Part shown: piece after piece, positions 1-7,798 of the stretch
Position numbering within the stretch: position 1 is the first letter of the stretch
Layout of the letters: the number at the start of each line of letters is the position of its first letter
Assembly: GCA_937896105.1 (NCBI GenBank)
Contig: CALBKR010000217.1
Coordinates: 1-8,573 of the forward strand
DNA length: 8,573 nucleotides
Source: an uncultured Bacteroidales bacterium
Lineage (GTDB): Bacteria > Bacteroidota > Bacteroidia > Bacteroidales > Bacteroidaceae
Direction of reading: 5' to 3'
The notes under the pieces: model-generated
What the model saw: only the letters and a program-made list of their open reading frames with translations
Databases searched by the model: none
What the model was told of the DNA's origin: nothing
Translations under genes and position numbers: made by a program

Positions 1-32
1 TGACAAAATAGACAGAGCATTTTCATTTATTA

Positions 33-43
33 AAGGGCTTTAA
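33..43 (+). repeat. 11-bp direct repeat, left copy
   Basis: AAGGGCTTTAA occurs here and again in the same orientation at 8133-8143, about 8.1 kb away, so the two copies bracket the phage-like block. The match stops abruptly on both sides. The right copy is the end of the 78-aa gene, including its TAA stop. The left copy also ends in a TAA in an open frame (…GL stop), so shared coding origin or chance is as likely as an attachment-site core. Confidence 0.35.
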
Positions 44-70
44 GGGCACTAAAGTTGGCTACGCGCCCCA

Positions 71-90
71 GCCTGACGGCTTTTGCACAA
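71..90 (+). repeat. Two 10-mers shared with the right promoter region (left copy)
   Basis: GCCTGACGGC (71-80) is followed directly by TTTTGCACAA (81-90). Both 10-mers recur together at 7774-7798. There GCCTGACGGC is on the plus strand and TTTTGCACAA on the minus strand. Because GCCTGACGGC is nearly palindromic (GCC/GGC arms, TGAC centre), the two sites read outside-in look like an imperfect inverted pair. The small stem AGCC-TGAC-GGCT followed by TTTT could also act as a weak rightward hairpin. Confidence 0.4.
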
Positions 91-122
91 GCTGAACTCC
101 CTCCCGGCTAAAGCTTAGTGCT

Positions 123-166
123 GAAGCACACTCCTCGTGGGAACGTTCCCACGAGGAGTGTGCTTC
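123..166. repeat. Perfect 44-bp palindrome
   Basis: Bases 123-144 are the exact reverse complement of 145-166 with no spacer; the centre is GGGAACGTTCCC and the outer ends are GAAGCACAC/GTGTGCTTC. The flanking bases 122 and 167 do not pair. It lies 36 nt downstream of the portal stop, in the position of an operon terminator, and the RNA could fold into a hairpin of about 20 bp. No run of T follows on either strand, so it is not a textbook intrinsic terminator. Alternatives are a dimeric-regulator operator, a repeated chromosomal hairpin, or a recombination or telomere-type site. Confidence 0.9.
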
Positions 167-202
167 TACACCTTCACAATCAGCAGCAGACTGCCACAAA
201 CG

Positions 203-2125
203 TTATTGGGTCTTTGTTTCCAATTGTGCCATAAGCTCGGGCGGTATGCCTTCCATCGGTTCTCCTTGTGCCGCAGCCTCCTCGTTGCGTTTTATAGCTT
301 CGAGTATCTTGGTTGCAAAGGGATAGGAGGAGGTTTCGAGCATTGTCTTTACATCGAGAGCATTGGCACGGAAGAGTTCCATCAGGAAATCATTGGCAAT
401 CATCTGGTATGCCGGGGTGTTGTATCCCTCGGAGATGGTGATGTCTATCTCGCTATCCTGTACCTTCTGCGGGTCGTACCACTTGGCCTCTTCGCTGTAC
501 TGTGAGCCGGCAAGGTCTATGTAACGGCTCTCGGTATAATACTGCTGGAGGGTTTTCATCACCTTGGCGTCGCGACGGCGCCGGAATGTCCTGAAGCCGT
601 CGAACAACCCTTTGAGGTTTAGCGACGAGTTCTGTACCTGCTGTGCATAGAGCGAAGCAGGAGTGCCGGCATGGGGACTCTGCCCCTGCATTGCCGAATT
701 GACACCTGATATTTCGTTTATGAGCCGCAGCTGCAGGTTAAGAAGTTCGAAATCGCCTGCCACTGCTGCACCGCTGTTGTACTGACGCACCACTCCATCA
801 ATACTCTGCCCCGGTTTCAGCTTGACAAAGAGCACACCATTATAACGTACATATTCATCGATGACCTCCTCGCGCGACATACTTTCAAAAGCCTCATCAT
901 CGACCACGAGTACACCTTTCGACGATGTGCTGCGGATGAAGTCGATGAGTGTTGCCGTGCGGTTTATGGCACGTTGCTGGTCTATGAACTGCTCGACGAA
1001 ATTACCCAACCGCCCGTGCACCAGAGGATAGAGATGAAGGACATAGTTATGCTCTCCGTGCCAATAAGGGCTGCGCCCCTCTTGCAGGATATCTCCATAG
1101 GGCGACATATAACGGTAGTACCAGTAACGTTCGGTTGCGAACTCATACTCGATGAGCAGCAGGTCGTCGTCACTCTTTCCAAGTTTCTCTCCCTCGCTGC
1201 GGCGCCGTTCGTTCTCATCGTCAAGCATCTTGCGGCTATTGCTGTCGTACGGCAGATAGCCCCAGGTTCCGCGCTGCGGGTCGTTCCAGAAATAGGCATC
1301 GCGCGACTCCAGTTTCCATCCAAGAATGACACGGCAAAGGTTACTGCGCGTAGGGGAATAGAAGGTGAGGCTGAGTGTCTCGTCGCCCTGCATCGCACGG
1401 CTCCCCGACTCATAGGAGGAGACATTGCCGTAGATGTCGCGTATGCGTTCCTTCTCTTCCTTTGTGTGACCGAAATGCGCCATCACATCATCGAGAGGCA
1501 GGTCGAAGAGTTCACCGATACAGGTAACATCCCACATTCGCACATCTTCGATATTTGCATTGAAGAAGAGCCTTGAGGGATTTACGGCATAGACCCAGAC
1601 ATCGCGTTTGTCTTTCGAGGGGTTGACACCATACTCGACTCGCTGCGCTGTCATTCCGCCATTGAGAAGCATACGCATAGAATCGGCATCAAGTTCTTCC
1701 ATCTCGTTTATGTCGTGTACATACTCAATTGCGACGGACATCATCTCGCCAACGCGTCCTTCGCTCTGGTCACGGGCGACGCATACAGGACGCATAAGGT
1801 TCTGTCGCAGCTGCCCTTCGATATTACTGAGGATAGGTGCAATCATATTGTTCTTCAACGGCACCTTACCGTTTTTCTTTATCAGCTCGCCCTCGGTTAT
1901 CTGTGAAAGAGTATCGGGGTCGGTCACAATATCGCCCCATTGGTCGCCGTAACTGTACATAAGGCTTCGCCGCAATCTGCGGCGAGCCTCATCGAGGGAG
2001 TTCCAACAGGCAGCACATTCGTTTAGAAAAGCGATGGCTGTACCGGGAGCCTTTGTTTTAACAGGCTCCTTGCCTGCCTGGGATTTTACACGTTTATCAA
2101 GAAATTTATTCATCACAATTTCCAT
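203..2125 (-). CDS. Phage portal protein, P22-like family
   Basis: The 640-aa product is the dodecameric DNA gateway at one vertex of a tailed-phage capsid, where terminase docks and the tail attaches. The assignment rests on the family pattern of Bacteroidetes phage portals: FLNECAACWNSLDEARRR near residue 33, YGDQWGD at 59-65, GKVPLKNNMIAP at 86-97, VARDQ and GEMMSVAIEY at 116-134, VNPSRLFF at 181-188, and WDVTCIGEL at 198-206. A clip/stem-like segment (FVEQFIDQQRAINRTATLIDF) spans 376-396, and ISGVNSAMQGQSP...ASLYAQQVQNSS spans 472-501. The acidic, Pro/Gln-rich tail after 615 is probably flexible. Length fits the family (P22 gp1 has 725 aa). The ATG at 2125 lies 6 nt after the stop of the upstream gene; an in-frame ATG at 2113 (MNKFLDKR) is an alternative start. 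It is the last gene of the operon. No frameshift is seen, so it may be functional. No terminase or capsid gene accompanies it. Confidence 0.88.
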   Translation of the reverse strand: MEIVMNKFLDKRVKSQAGKEPVKTKAPGTAIAFLNECAACWNSLDEARRRLRRSLMYSYGDQWGDIVTDPDTLSQITEGELIKKNGKVPLKNNMIAPILSNIEGQLRQNLMRPVCVARDQSEGRVGEMMSVAIEYVHDINEMEELDADSMRMLLNGGMTAQRVEYGVNPSKDKRDVWVYAVNPSRLFFNANIEDVRMWDVTCIGELFDLPLDDVMAHFGHTKEEKERIRDIYGNVSSYESGSRAMQGDETLSLTFYSPTRSNLCRVILGWKLESRDAYFWNDPQRGTWGYLPYDSNSRKMLDDENERRRSEGEKLGKSDDDLLLIEYEFATERYWYYRYMSPYGDILQEGRSPYWHGEHNYVLHLYPLVHGRLGNFVEQFIDQQRAINRTATLIDFIRSTSSKGVLVVDDEAFESMSREEVIDEYVRYNGVLFVKLKPGQSIDGVVRQYNSGAAVAGDFELLNLQLRLINEISGVNSAMQGQSPHAGTPASLYAQQVQNSSLNLKGLFDGFRTFRRRRDAKVMKTLQQYYTESRYIDLAGSQYSEEAKWYDPQKVQDSEIDITISEGYNTPAYQMIANDFLMELFRANALDVKTMLETSSYPFATKILEAIKRNEEAAAQGEPMEGIPPELMAQLETKTQ

Positions 2126-2131
2126 TTACTG

Positions 2132-5100
2132 TTAGTTAAGGTCATCGGGGAGGTCCATATGCTCGAACAGATCCTTGTAACCAAGATAGTCGAGATAGTC
2201 ACGGAGACGCTTCCTCTTGGCGTCATTCTTCTTCTTGAATTTACCATATCCGAAGTCGTTCTTCGTCTCTTTCATTCTCATCAGCCTGTCGAGAACCTCC
2301 CAAGCATAATCCTCCATCTCCCATTCAAACTCGCTGCGCTCTAAAGGAGAGAGATCGGCACGGCGCACACGCCGGCGAACCTTGTCGAGCATAAGCGGCT
2401 CGTCGGAATGTAGCTGCTGCAGCCGTTTGTAGATAATGTCGAGCGGTCCGCTGAAGAATTTCTCAAGGTCACTTATCTTCTTTACCGGCATCTGCTTTGA
2501 ACGCGACACATCCTCGGTAGTTTCGGCCGGAATATTCCTGCGAATGAATTCACCTGCATCGACACGGTCCATAACATTACGCATCTCTACATCACCGCTG
2601 AACGAGAGTTCCTTGCCGGTGAGTTTGTAGATGATATACTCGTCGAGCGAGGGAAATTTCTTCTTGAACTCTTCGGGCGAAAAGCCGAACTCCTCCTCGA
2701 AGAGTTTGTCAATGGCTCTGTTCTTGTCGAAATCGGGTATAAACCCACGGGAACGGTCGAGTGCATCTATCAGTTTCTGTGCATCCTTGTATTTTTTCCC
2801 AAATTTCGAATTTATACCGAAAAGGTTCATTGAAACGGCCTTGCTGAAGCCTTCGTAGTCCTGTATCACGTTCTGCAGCAACCCGGACATATAAACCGAA
2901 TTTTCGGGATAGAGGAAGAAACTCTTGTCGAGTTCAATTCTCTTGTCGCGGCTGTTGTAACGGTAGGGAACCTTGGGGTTGTCCACAATAGAGACAGGAA
3001 GACCGGCAAGTTCGGGATACTCGGCAAAGAAAGGAGGGTCATAGAGCACATCGCGGAGTTTTGTATCCTTCAGGAACTCGTTTCCCTCACCTTTGATACG
3101 TTCCCATAACTTGTTCTCGTCATAGCCCCAGGCATTCATCGGAACACGTTTCAGGTCGAGATAGTCATCGGCCAGTTTTTCATCCTTGCGGGCGAGAGCC
3201 TTGTAGAGACGGTCGTGCACCTTTAACCTGCCATCGTGCATCTCCTTGCGCCACTCATTGTCGGCACCGCGCTCCCAACCGGTATAGAGTTTGATGGTTT
3301 CCATCGGCGCGCCTTGTTTCTCGTACTCAATAGCACGGAGCAGATCCGGGTCGCCATTCTCATAACCGTCGTAGTAGGCACGGTTGTCTGCACCCTTCTT
3401 TCCGATAAAACGGTATTTTATACGCGCCTTCGCATTCATTATCTCCTCATCCGTTGCCCTCCATCGCTTCTGGAAACGTTCTTTCATCTCCTGGGGCATC
3501 AGTTCATAATGCTGGAAAGCTTTGGTGTTGTAGAGAGGATCGGGAGTATTCCTGAGGAAAGAGCCATCGGCCATTCTTTCCCTCACATCACGCTCATAAG
3601 CCTCACGGTTATGGTAACCAGCCTCTTTATGCTTGGCGGCATCGAACTGCCCGAAGACCCAACGGCGGTATTTCGATGGGTTTGTACGCTTGGCGACATG
3701 TTTGGCGTGTTGCCTCATAAGACTCATAAGATCACTTTCGGTAATCCTGCGGTTGCGGCCGGTATAAATATTCAGCCTCACAAGCGAGTTCCTGATAAAA
3801 TCCTTGAAGCCGTTGAGGACGCGGCGCTCGTTGATACTCAACGCGGCCTTTTCGGTGAGCTTTGCAAGATACTCCTCGACAACCGTAAAATTATCGGCAA
3901 AACGGTACTGTGCCTGTATTCTGTCGATGCCCTGACGCACCTCACTCGACGCCTTGCGGTAGACCTGTTCGAGGAATTCATTGAGATAGTTGCCGAAGAG
4001 CTTTGCAAAGCCATAATGCGCGACACCTTCGTGAACAACTGTCTTTTCAAGTTCCTCGCGTGTTTCAATGTTGGGCAGGTTGATGGTTACCGGGCCTTTT
4101 TTCTCGAGCCATCCCATAGCACGCAGCTTGTTATTATAGTTGGCCACATCGTATTTGTCATTGACATCGGGATAGGGTATCTCGTGCTCATCGCGTATGA
4201 GCTTCAGGTCGAGATTGAACCTCTCGGCAATCTTGAGCGCCTCTTTCTCGAACCGGGCGATATCCTCGACAGTATTGTCGACGCCATTATAGCTCCACAC
4301 ATAGCCCGATGTGCCGTCATCGTCAATCTTTATCGGCTTAGGGTCATTCATATTGCCCACAGCATCTGTCTTCTCGGGGTGGCGTGTGTAGAAATCCTCG
4401 ACCTCCTTGCTCTTGACCTCTTCGTTGCTCATTCCCGCAAAGCGGCTCTCCTCTCCCAGTTCCTTGAGTTCAGCTGCACGTTGCCTGTCTGCACCCTTTG
4501 TCAGCTGCACCACCTCGTCACGCACAAGAGATTCATACTCATTGAGTGCCTTATTCTCGGCATCGGTACATTTATAGAACGGTTCGTCGATATTTACCAA
4601 CAATGCACCATCCTCGAGCGAGTATTTCTTCTCTATCTCACGGCGCATATCCGAGAGGAACTGCACCATTCCTGTCTCATCATAGGATGAACGTTCCACG
4701 ATTTCGCGCACGATGTGGTTCTCCCAACCCGACAGTTCGGCATTTGTTGCACGCTTGTACAATGCGTGGGAGATATCATCGATGCCGATACCCTTCTCTT
4801 TGGCATAAAGACCGGCCTGACGCAACAGGTTCTGCGATTCGAAGCCCTGCAGGAGTTCGCGTTCAAAAGCCGCGATACGGTTCTTGCGGAAAGTGCTCTT
4901 CTCAACCAGAAGATGGTCCTTGACCTGGCTCGAAGTCTGGAACACACGACGTTCAATCTTGCTCCCGTTGAAATCGTATGTGGTATATATCCATTCACCG
5001 TTCTTGTTCTTCTCGACATTATAGCCGAACGGGACGGGCGGAGTCGATGTCAGCTTATTCTCCACGAGATACATAAGCTTCGCCTTTGTTGTTGCCGAGA

Positions 5101-6799
5101 CATCATTGCTCTGCATCATTCTCTTATAGTTATCGATAACATCGGCTGAGCCGGAAGCTGCGCCATATGCCGGCAATTTAAGGCTTTTTTCTATCTCGTA
5201 CATAAACTGGGCGGGGTCGATGTTAAGCTCCTTCAGTTCGGCCTGTTCCGATTTCGACAACTGTAGCTCTTCTTTTATTTTGCCAGCGGCATTGAGCTTG
5301 TTCCTTGCACCCTTGGGACGCCAATGTGTCATCCTCATAATGCCCAAAGTAGCAAAACTCTCGACATAATCGCCGAGCAGGTCTACCGGCTCTATTTCAA
5401 CATCGTGAAGAGCCTTCTCGGCCTCGGTCGAGAGAGTAAAGACAGCCGATTCGGCACTGAGCACACCGGTAGAGGCAAGCATCTTCTTACCACCGGTCAG
5501 TCCCTTAGCCTTGTTTCCGAGGTATGACCCTACCGTTCCTGTTGCCACACCTGTTGAAAATCCTTTAAGAAAGGATGAACCTGCCTTGCCGAAATCGACG
5601 GCATCGTTATAAAGCACATCATCGGCAACACTGTTGGCAACATCGTATGTTCCCAAGGTGAGTCCCTGCATTGCTGCGCTCTGCATTATCCTGGTGCTCA
5701 GTTTGCCGACAATCATACGCTCGGCCACTTTTGCCGCGTGAAGCTTTGAAGTCCCTTGTGCCGCGCCATAGGAGTATACACGGGATGCCAGCCTGTTTGT
5801 AGCCATTGTTGTCGCCTTGCCGACAACACCCTTTGAAAGCGCACCGAAGCCCTTGAATGCCGGAGCGTCAATCAGCAGACTGCCGACACCGGAAAGCATA
5901 TCCTCCAGACGGCTCGAATCGTAGGATGACAGCATCTCATTCTCCAGTCGTGCATATGAATCATTGCCGAGTGCAAGGTTTGTTGTCTTGCCGAGCAATG
6001 AGTTGTTGTATGCCGACCTGATGATGTACTCGAAGCTGTTCTTGGGTTTATGCTTGTCGACATAACTCCTCACCAGGTTGTCGTGCAGTGTAGGAATAAC
6101 GAAATTCTCCACATAATGGCCGGGGTCGAAGCCTCCGTAACGCGCAAGCGGCTCGACCATCTTTTTCAGTTTTGCAGTATCGACATCCTTTACTGCGCTC
6201 TCGATGATTTTCATAGGGTCGCTCATACCCTGTGTCCTGCGCAATGCCTCGTGCGGATTACGCTCATACTCTTTGTACACCTTGAGCAGTTCATTCTGCA
6301 CCGCAGACACCTTTGATTTGTATATCTCCTGCAACTCCTCCATATATTCATCGGCCACAGTTTCGAGAGCCTCCTGGGAGAGGGAGTAGTTCCTCATCAT
6401 ACGTTCCGGTGAGGGTTCCGGGTTTATTGCCTTGAAATGATTAACGGATGAGCCCGGCCTGTCATAGGGTGCCGACAGCACATCCATTGCACTCTTGGGC
6501 TTGAAAGGAAGCTTCTCACCTGCAACCGAAGCTGTATCGGGGATTAAAGCCGGTGCTTCCCGCTTAACCGTTACGGTGTCTACCTCGGGCAAGACAAGCC
6601 TTGCCTTTTCAAAATCGAAGTTATTCACGTTGGGCTCATCGTAGAGCTTCTCCCGTTTGGGGGAACCCGGGGGAATTGCAGGTTTCCCGAGAGTTGTACT
6701 GTCGGGCTGCAAGAACAAATCGTCATCGAATTCAAGCTTCGGAGCAGTGTTGTTCACTTTCCTCTTTTTTTCATTTTCATTTAAATCCACTGAAAACAT
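2132..6799 (-). CDS. Large polyvalent/internal virion protein with zincin-like metallopeptidase module
   Basis: This 1555-aa protein is likely packaged with and ejected alongside phage DNA. Residues 1-130 are low-complexity, Pro- and charge-rich. Residues 140-215 are helical. Residues 300-460 are Gly/Ala/Ser-rich with amphipathic stretches, resembling membrane-interacting parts of ejection proteins. Around 890-985 there is a module known from phage and mobile-element polyvalent proteins: MGWLEKKGPVTINLPN, then TVVHEGVAHYG (HExxxH, residues 923-928), then EEYLAKLTE (975-983), whose glutamate probably completes a zinc site. Around 1085-1330 there is a second LPD-type module with LYTGWERGADNEWRKEM (1171-1187), DPPFFAEYPELAGLPV (1254-1269) and VIQDYEGFSK (1311-1320). 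The HEIQH motif I recall just before IQ..EGF reads GLLQN here (1306-1310), so that site looks dead. The Lys/Arg-rich C-terminus is basic. The ATG at 6799 follows the upstream stop by 5 nt, with AAAAGG about 8 nt upstream. It is flanked by the portal gene and two small virion-like genes. Substrate unknown. Confidence 0.75.
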   Translation of the reverse strand: MFSVDLNENEKKRKVNNTAPKLEFDDDLFLQPDSTTLGKPAIPPGSPKREKLYDEPNVNNFDFEKARLVLPEVDTVTVKREAPALIPDTASVAGEKLPFKPKSAMDVLSAPYDRPGSSVNHFKAINPEPSPERMMRNYSLSQEALETVADEYMEELQEIYKSKVSAVQNELLKVYKEYERNPHEALRRTQGMSDPMKIIESAVKDVDTAKLKKMVEPLARYGGFDPGHYVENFVIPTLHDNLVRSYVDKHKPKNSFEYIIRSAYNNSLLGKTTNLALGNDSYARLENEMLSSYDSSRLEDMLSGVGSLLIDAPAFKGFGALSKGVVGKATTMATNRLASRVYSYGAAQGTSKLHAAKVAERMIVGKLSTRIMQSAAMQGLTLGTYDVANSVADDVLYNDAVDFGKAGSSFLKGFSTGVATGTVGSYLGNKAKGLTGGKKMLASTGVLSAESAVFTLSTEAEKALHDVEIEPVDLLGDYVESFATLGIMRMTHWRPKGARNKLNAAGKIKEELQLSKSEQAELKELNIDPAQFMYEIEKSLKLPAYGAASGSADVIDNYKRMMQSNDVSATTKAKLMYLVENKLTSTPPVPFGYNVEKNKNGEWIYTTYDFNGSKIERRVFQTSSQVKDHLLVEKSTFRKNRIAAFERELLQGFESQNLLRQAGLYAKEKGIGIDDISHALYKRATNAELSGWENHIVREIVERSSYDETGMVQFLSDMRREIEKKYSLEDGALLVNIDEPFYKCTDAENKALNEYESLVRDEVVQLTKGADRQRAAELKELGEESRFAGMSNEEVKSKEVEDFYTRHPEKTDAVGNMNDPKPIKIDDDGTSGYVWSYNGVDNTVEDIARFEKEALKIAERFNLDLKLIRDEHEIPYPDVNDKYDVANYNNKLRAMGWLEKKGPVTINLPNIETREELEKTVVHEGVAHYGFAKLFGNYLNEFLEQVYRKASSEVRQGIDRIQAQYRFADNFTVVEEYLAKLTEKAALSINERRVLNGFKDFIRNSLVRLNIYTGRNRRITESDLMSLMRQHAKHVAKRTNPSKYRRWVFGQFDAAKHKEAGYHNREAYERDVRERMADGSFLRNTPDPLYNTKAFQHYELMPQEMKERFQKRWRATDEEIMNAKARIKYRFIGKKGADNRAYYDGYENGDPDLLRAIEYEKQGAPMETIKLYTGWERGADNEWRKEMHDGRLKVHDRLYKALARKDEKLADDYLDLKRVPMNAWGYDENKLWERIKGEGNEFLKDTKLRDVLYDPPFFAEYPELAGLPVSIVDNPKVPYRYNSRDKRIELDKSFFLYPENSVYMSGLLQNVIQDYEGFSKAVSMNLFGINSKFGKKYKDAQKLIDALDRSRGFIPDFDKNRAIDKLFEEEFGFSPEEFKKKFPSLDEYIIYKLTGKELSFSGDVEMRNVMDRVDAGEFIRRNIPAETTEDVSRSKQMPVKKISDLEKFFSGPLDIIYKRLQQLHSDEPLMLDKVRRRVRRADLSPLERSEFEWEMEDYAWEVLDRLMRMKETKNDFGYGKFKKKNDAKRKRLRDYLDYLGYKDLFEHMDLPDDLN

Positions 6800-6804
6800 A
6801 GCTG

Positions 6805-7230
6805 TTACCTTTTAATATATTTTTTACTGTTATTATTCATCTCAAAGTCAAAATTCTTCTTGCGGAGCGAGAATGCGCTTGTATCTATTTTACCGGGTGA
6901 GGGCTGCGGTTGCTGCGGCCTGATTTTCTTGTTCGCAGCAAGCCGCTGACGGAAAAGGTCGCCGGCTATAATGCCTTTGTAATCCCTCATCGCCTTGTTG
7001 TAACGCTCCAATGCTGCACCGTAGGATTTGTGGTACTGTGACTGGATATTTGTCACCGGCATAGCACGTACCCCTTTGCTTCGCCCCACAAGAGATATCA
7101 GGTTCGAGGCAAAGTCGACCATCGCCGCGACATTACGCCGGTGGTTTGCCTTTTTCAGCCTCTCGCGTTCGCGCTCCATTGCACTGTCGAGCATTTGCCG
7201 CAGTTCATTATCTACGTATCTGTTGCTCAT
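6805..7230 (-). CDS. Small basic helical protein, putative internal virion protein
   Basis: I do not recognise a named family with certainty. The 141-aa product has a very charged N-terminal helix (residues 8-33, RERERLKKANHRR), a short hydrophobic segment (NVAAMVDFASNLISLVG, 33-49), a Tyr/Lys-rich helix (YHKSYGAALERYNKAMRDYKG, 66-86), and a Pro/Gln-rich then Asn/Lys-rich tail. This layout and its place between two other virion-type genes suggest a small internal or assembly protein. I chose the ATG at 7230 over the in-frame GTG at 7236 because a GGAGGT Shine-Dalgarno sequence (7235-7240) lies just upstream of the ATG and overlaps both that GTG and the stop codon of the preceding gene. The downstream gene begins 5 nt after its stop. 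Such a strong Shine-Dalgarno is unusual for Bacteroidales and suggests coupled translation. Confidence 0.7.
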   Translation of the reverse strand: MSNRYVDNELRQMLDSAMERERERLKKANHRRNVAAMVDFASNLISLVGRSKGVRAMPVTNIQSQYHKSYGAALERYNKAMRDYKGIIAGDLFRQRLAANKKIRPQQPQPSPGKIDTSAFSLRKKNFDFEMNNNSKKYIKR

Positions 7231-7234
7231 AGCC

Positions 7235-7240
7235 ACCTCC
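7235..7240 (-). promoter_or_regulatory. Ribosome binding site that decides the start of the 141-aa gene
   Basis: GGAGGT on the minus strand overlaps the TAG stop of the 174-aa gene and lies 4 nt before the ATG at 7230. It is the clearest Shine-Dalgarno sequence in the operon; the other starts have mainly AT-rich leaders. Confidence 0.65.
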
Positions 7241-7764
7241 TATTTTCTCTCCTTGCCCCACTCTGCTCCGAGCAATGCATTCTGAAGGAGGTTAAGGCCG
7301 CTTGCTGCAGCCGACTGCGCCATACGTTCATCGAGCGAGAGTTCATTGAGTTCGCTGTTGAGGAAGGCATTCTTGTTCTGTCGATGGAGAGCATCGACCT
7401 GGCTCTTGCGCGCACTGTCCATTGATGCAAGATTTGTAACCGTGTTCTCCACTGCACGCAACCCTTGCTCGCCACGCGCTATCGAATACTCGGGAGTGGC
7501 ACCTGTGATTATCGAGTGCGCCCTGTTCTGTTCATTCTGCCTGCGCAAGCTATTCTCGACACGCTTCATAGCCGCTTTTGCCGCTGTACTGTCGAGATAG
7601 TTCTCGTAATAGTTGCGCTTGTACCACCCGGCCTCTTCGGCCTTTGCCTTGTCGCGCAGGCTCTTTGCTTTTTTCGATGCCTTGCTCGCATCGAGCATAC
7701 CTTTCACACTCGAATAGAGCCCCAGAGCTCCATTCATTCCTGTTAAAACTGTTGATAGACTCAT
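7240..7764 (-). CDS. Coiled-coil internal virion (ejection/pilot-like) protein
   Basis: The 174-aa product starts with a short Gly/Leu-rich segment (LTGMNGALGLYSSVKGML, residues 7-24), followed by a Lys/Ala-rich helix (28-45), the aromatic motif WYKRNYYENYLDS (47-59), and a long Ala/Arg/Asn/Gln-rich coiled-coil region to about 165. From memory, small proteins of Bacteroidales phages share this layout: a W-Y-R-x-Y-x-x-Y block, a helix rich in R, N and E, an II/VM-GGT-like turn (here IITGATPEYSIARGEQ, 85-100), then S-A-R-K and Q-nnK-N segments. They are taken to be internal virion or DNA-ejection proteins. I chose the ATG at 7764 over the one at 7833 because the extra 23 codons run through the promoter-region inverted repeat and have no conserved look. 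It is the first gene of the leftward operon; the next start lies 9 nt beyond its stop, via the overlapping ribosome site. Confidence 0.6.
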   Translation of the reverse strand: MSLSTVLTGMNGALGLYSSVKGMLDASKASKKAKSLRDKAKAEEAGWYKRNYYENYLDSTAAKAAMKRVENSLRRQNEQNRAHSIITGATPEYSIARGEQGLRAVENTVTNLASMDSARKSQVDALHRQNKNAFLNSELNELSLDERMAQSAAASGLNLLQNALLGAEWGKERK

Positions 7765-7773
7765 AATTATTTT

Positions 7774-7798
7774 TTGTGCAAAAGAAATGCCTGACGGC
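7774..7798. repeat. Two 10-mers shared with the left end (right copy)
   Basis: TTGTGCAAAA (7774-7783, the reverse complement of TTTTGCACAA) and GCCTGACGGC (7789-7798) match the adjacent pair at 71-90, with a 5-nt spacer here and none there. It sits just upstream of the first gene of the leftward operon. Possible readings are a regulator site at both ends of the block or remnants of element termini. Confidence 0.4.

Larger units (their letters stand above)
1..202. other. Left intergenic region without a clear gene
   Basis: No convincing gene lies here. Two weak possibilities touch the left edge. On the plus strand, the frame beginning at base 2 is open to a TAA at 41-43 and would give the last residues of a protein ending DKIDRAFSFIKGL. 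On the minus strand, ATG codons at 26-24 and 20-18 follow an AT-rich leader and stay open to the window edge (MKMLCLFC...), so a leftward gene could begin here. The sequence alone does not decide between them. I see no tRNA. The region also holds the 44-bp palindrome and motifs that recur at the right side of the block, listed separately. Confidence 0.6.

Noticed and set aside
123..166. Calling the palindrome a standard intrinsic terminator
   Set aside because: No T-run follows the stem on either strand, unlike the terminator at 8142-8184, so I list it as a palindrome with undecided role.
137..505. A 122-codon plus-strand open frame starting inside the palindrome
   Set aside because: It runs antisense through the end of the portal gene and has no recognisable protein features.
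974..1576. A 200-codon open frame on the plus strand
   Set aside because: It is antisense to the portal gene and looks like a by-product of its codon use, without recognisable motifs or a promoter.
3236..4690. A 484-codon open frame on the plus strand inside the large gene
   Set aside because: It is exactly antisense to the 1555-aa gene, whose protein carries recognisable domains; the antisense translation shows no family motifs and is a shadow of codon bias.
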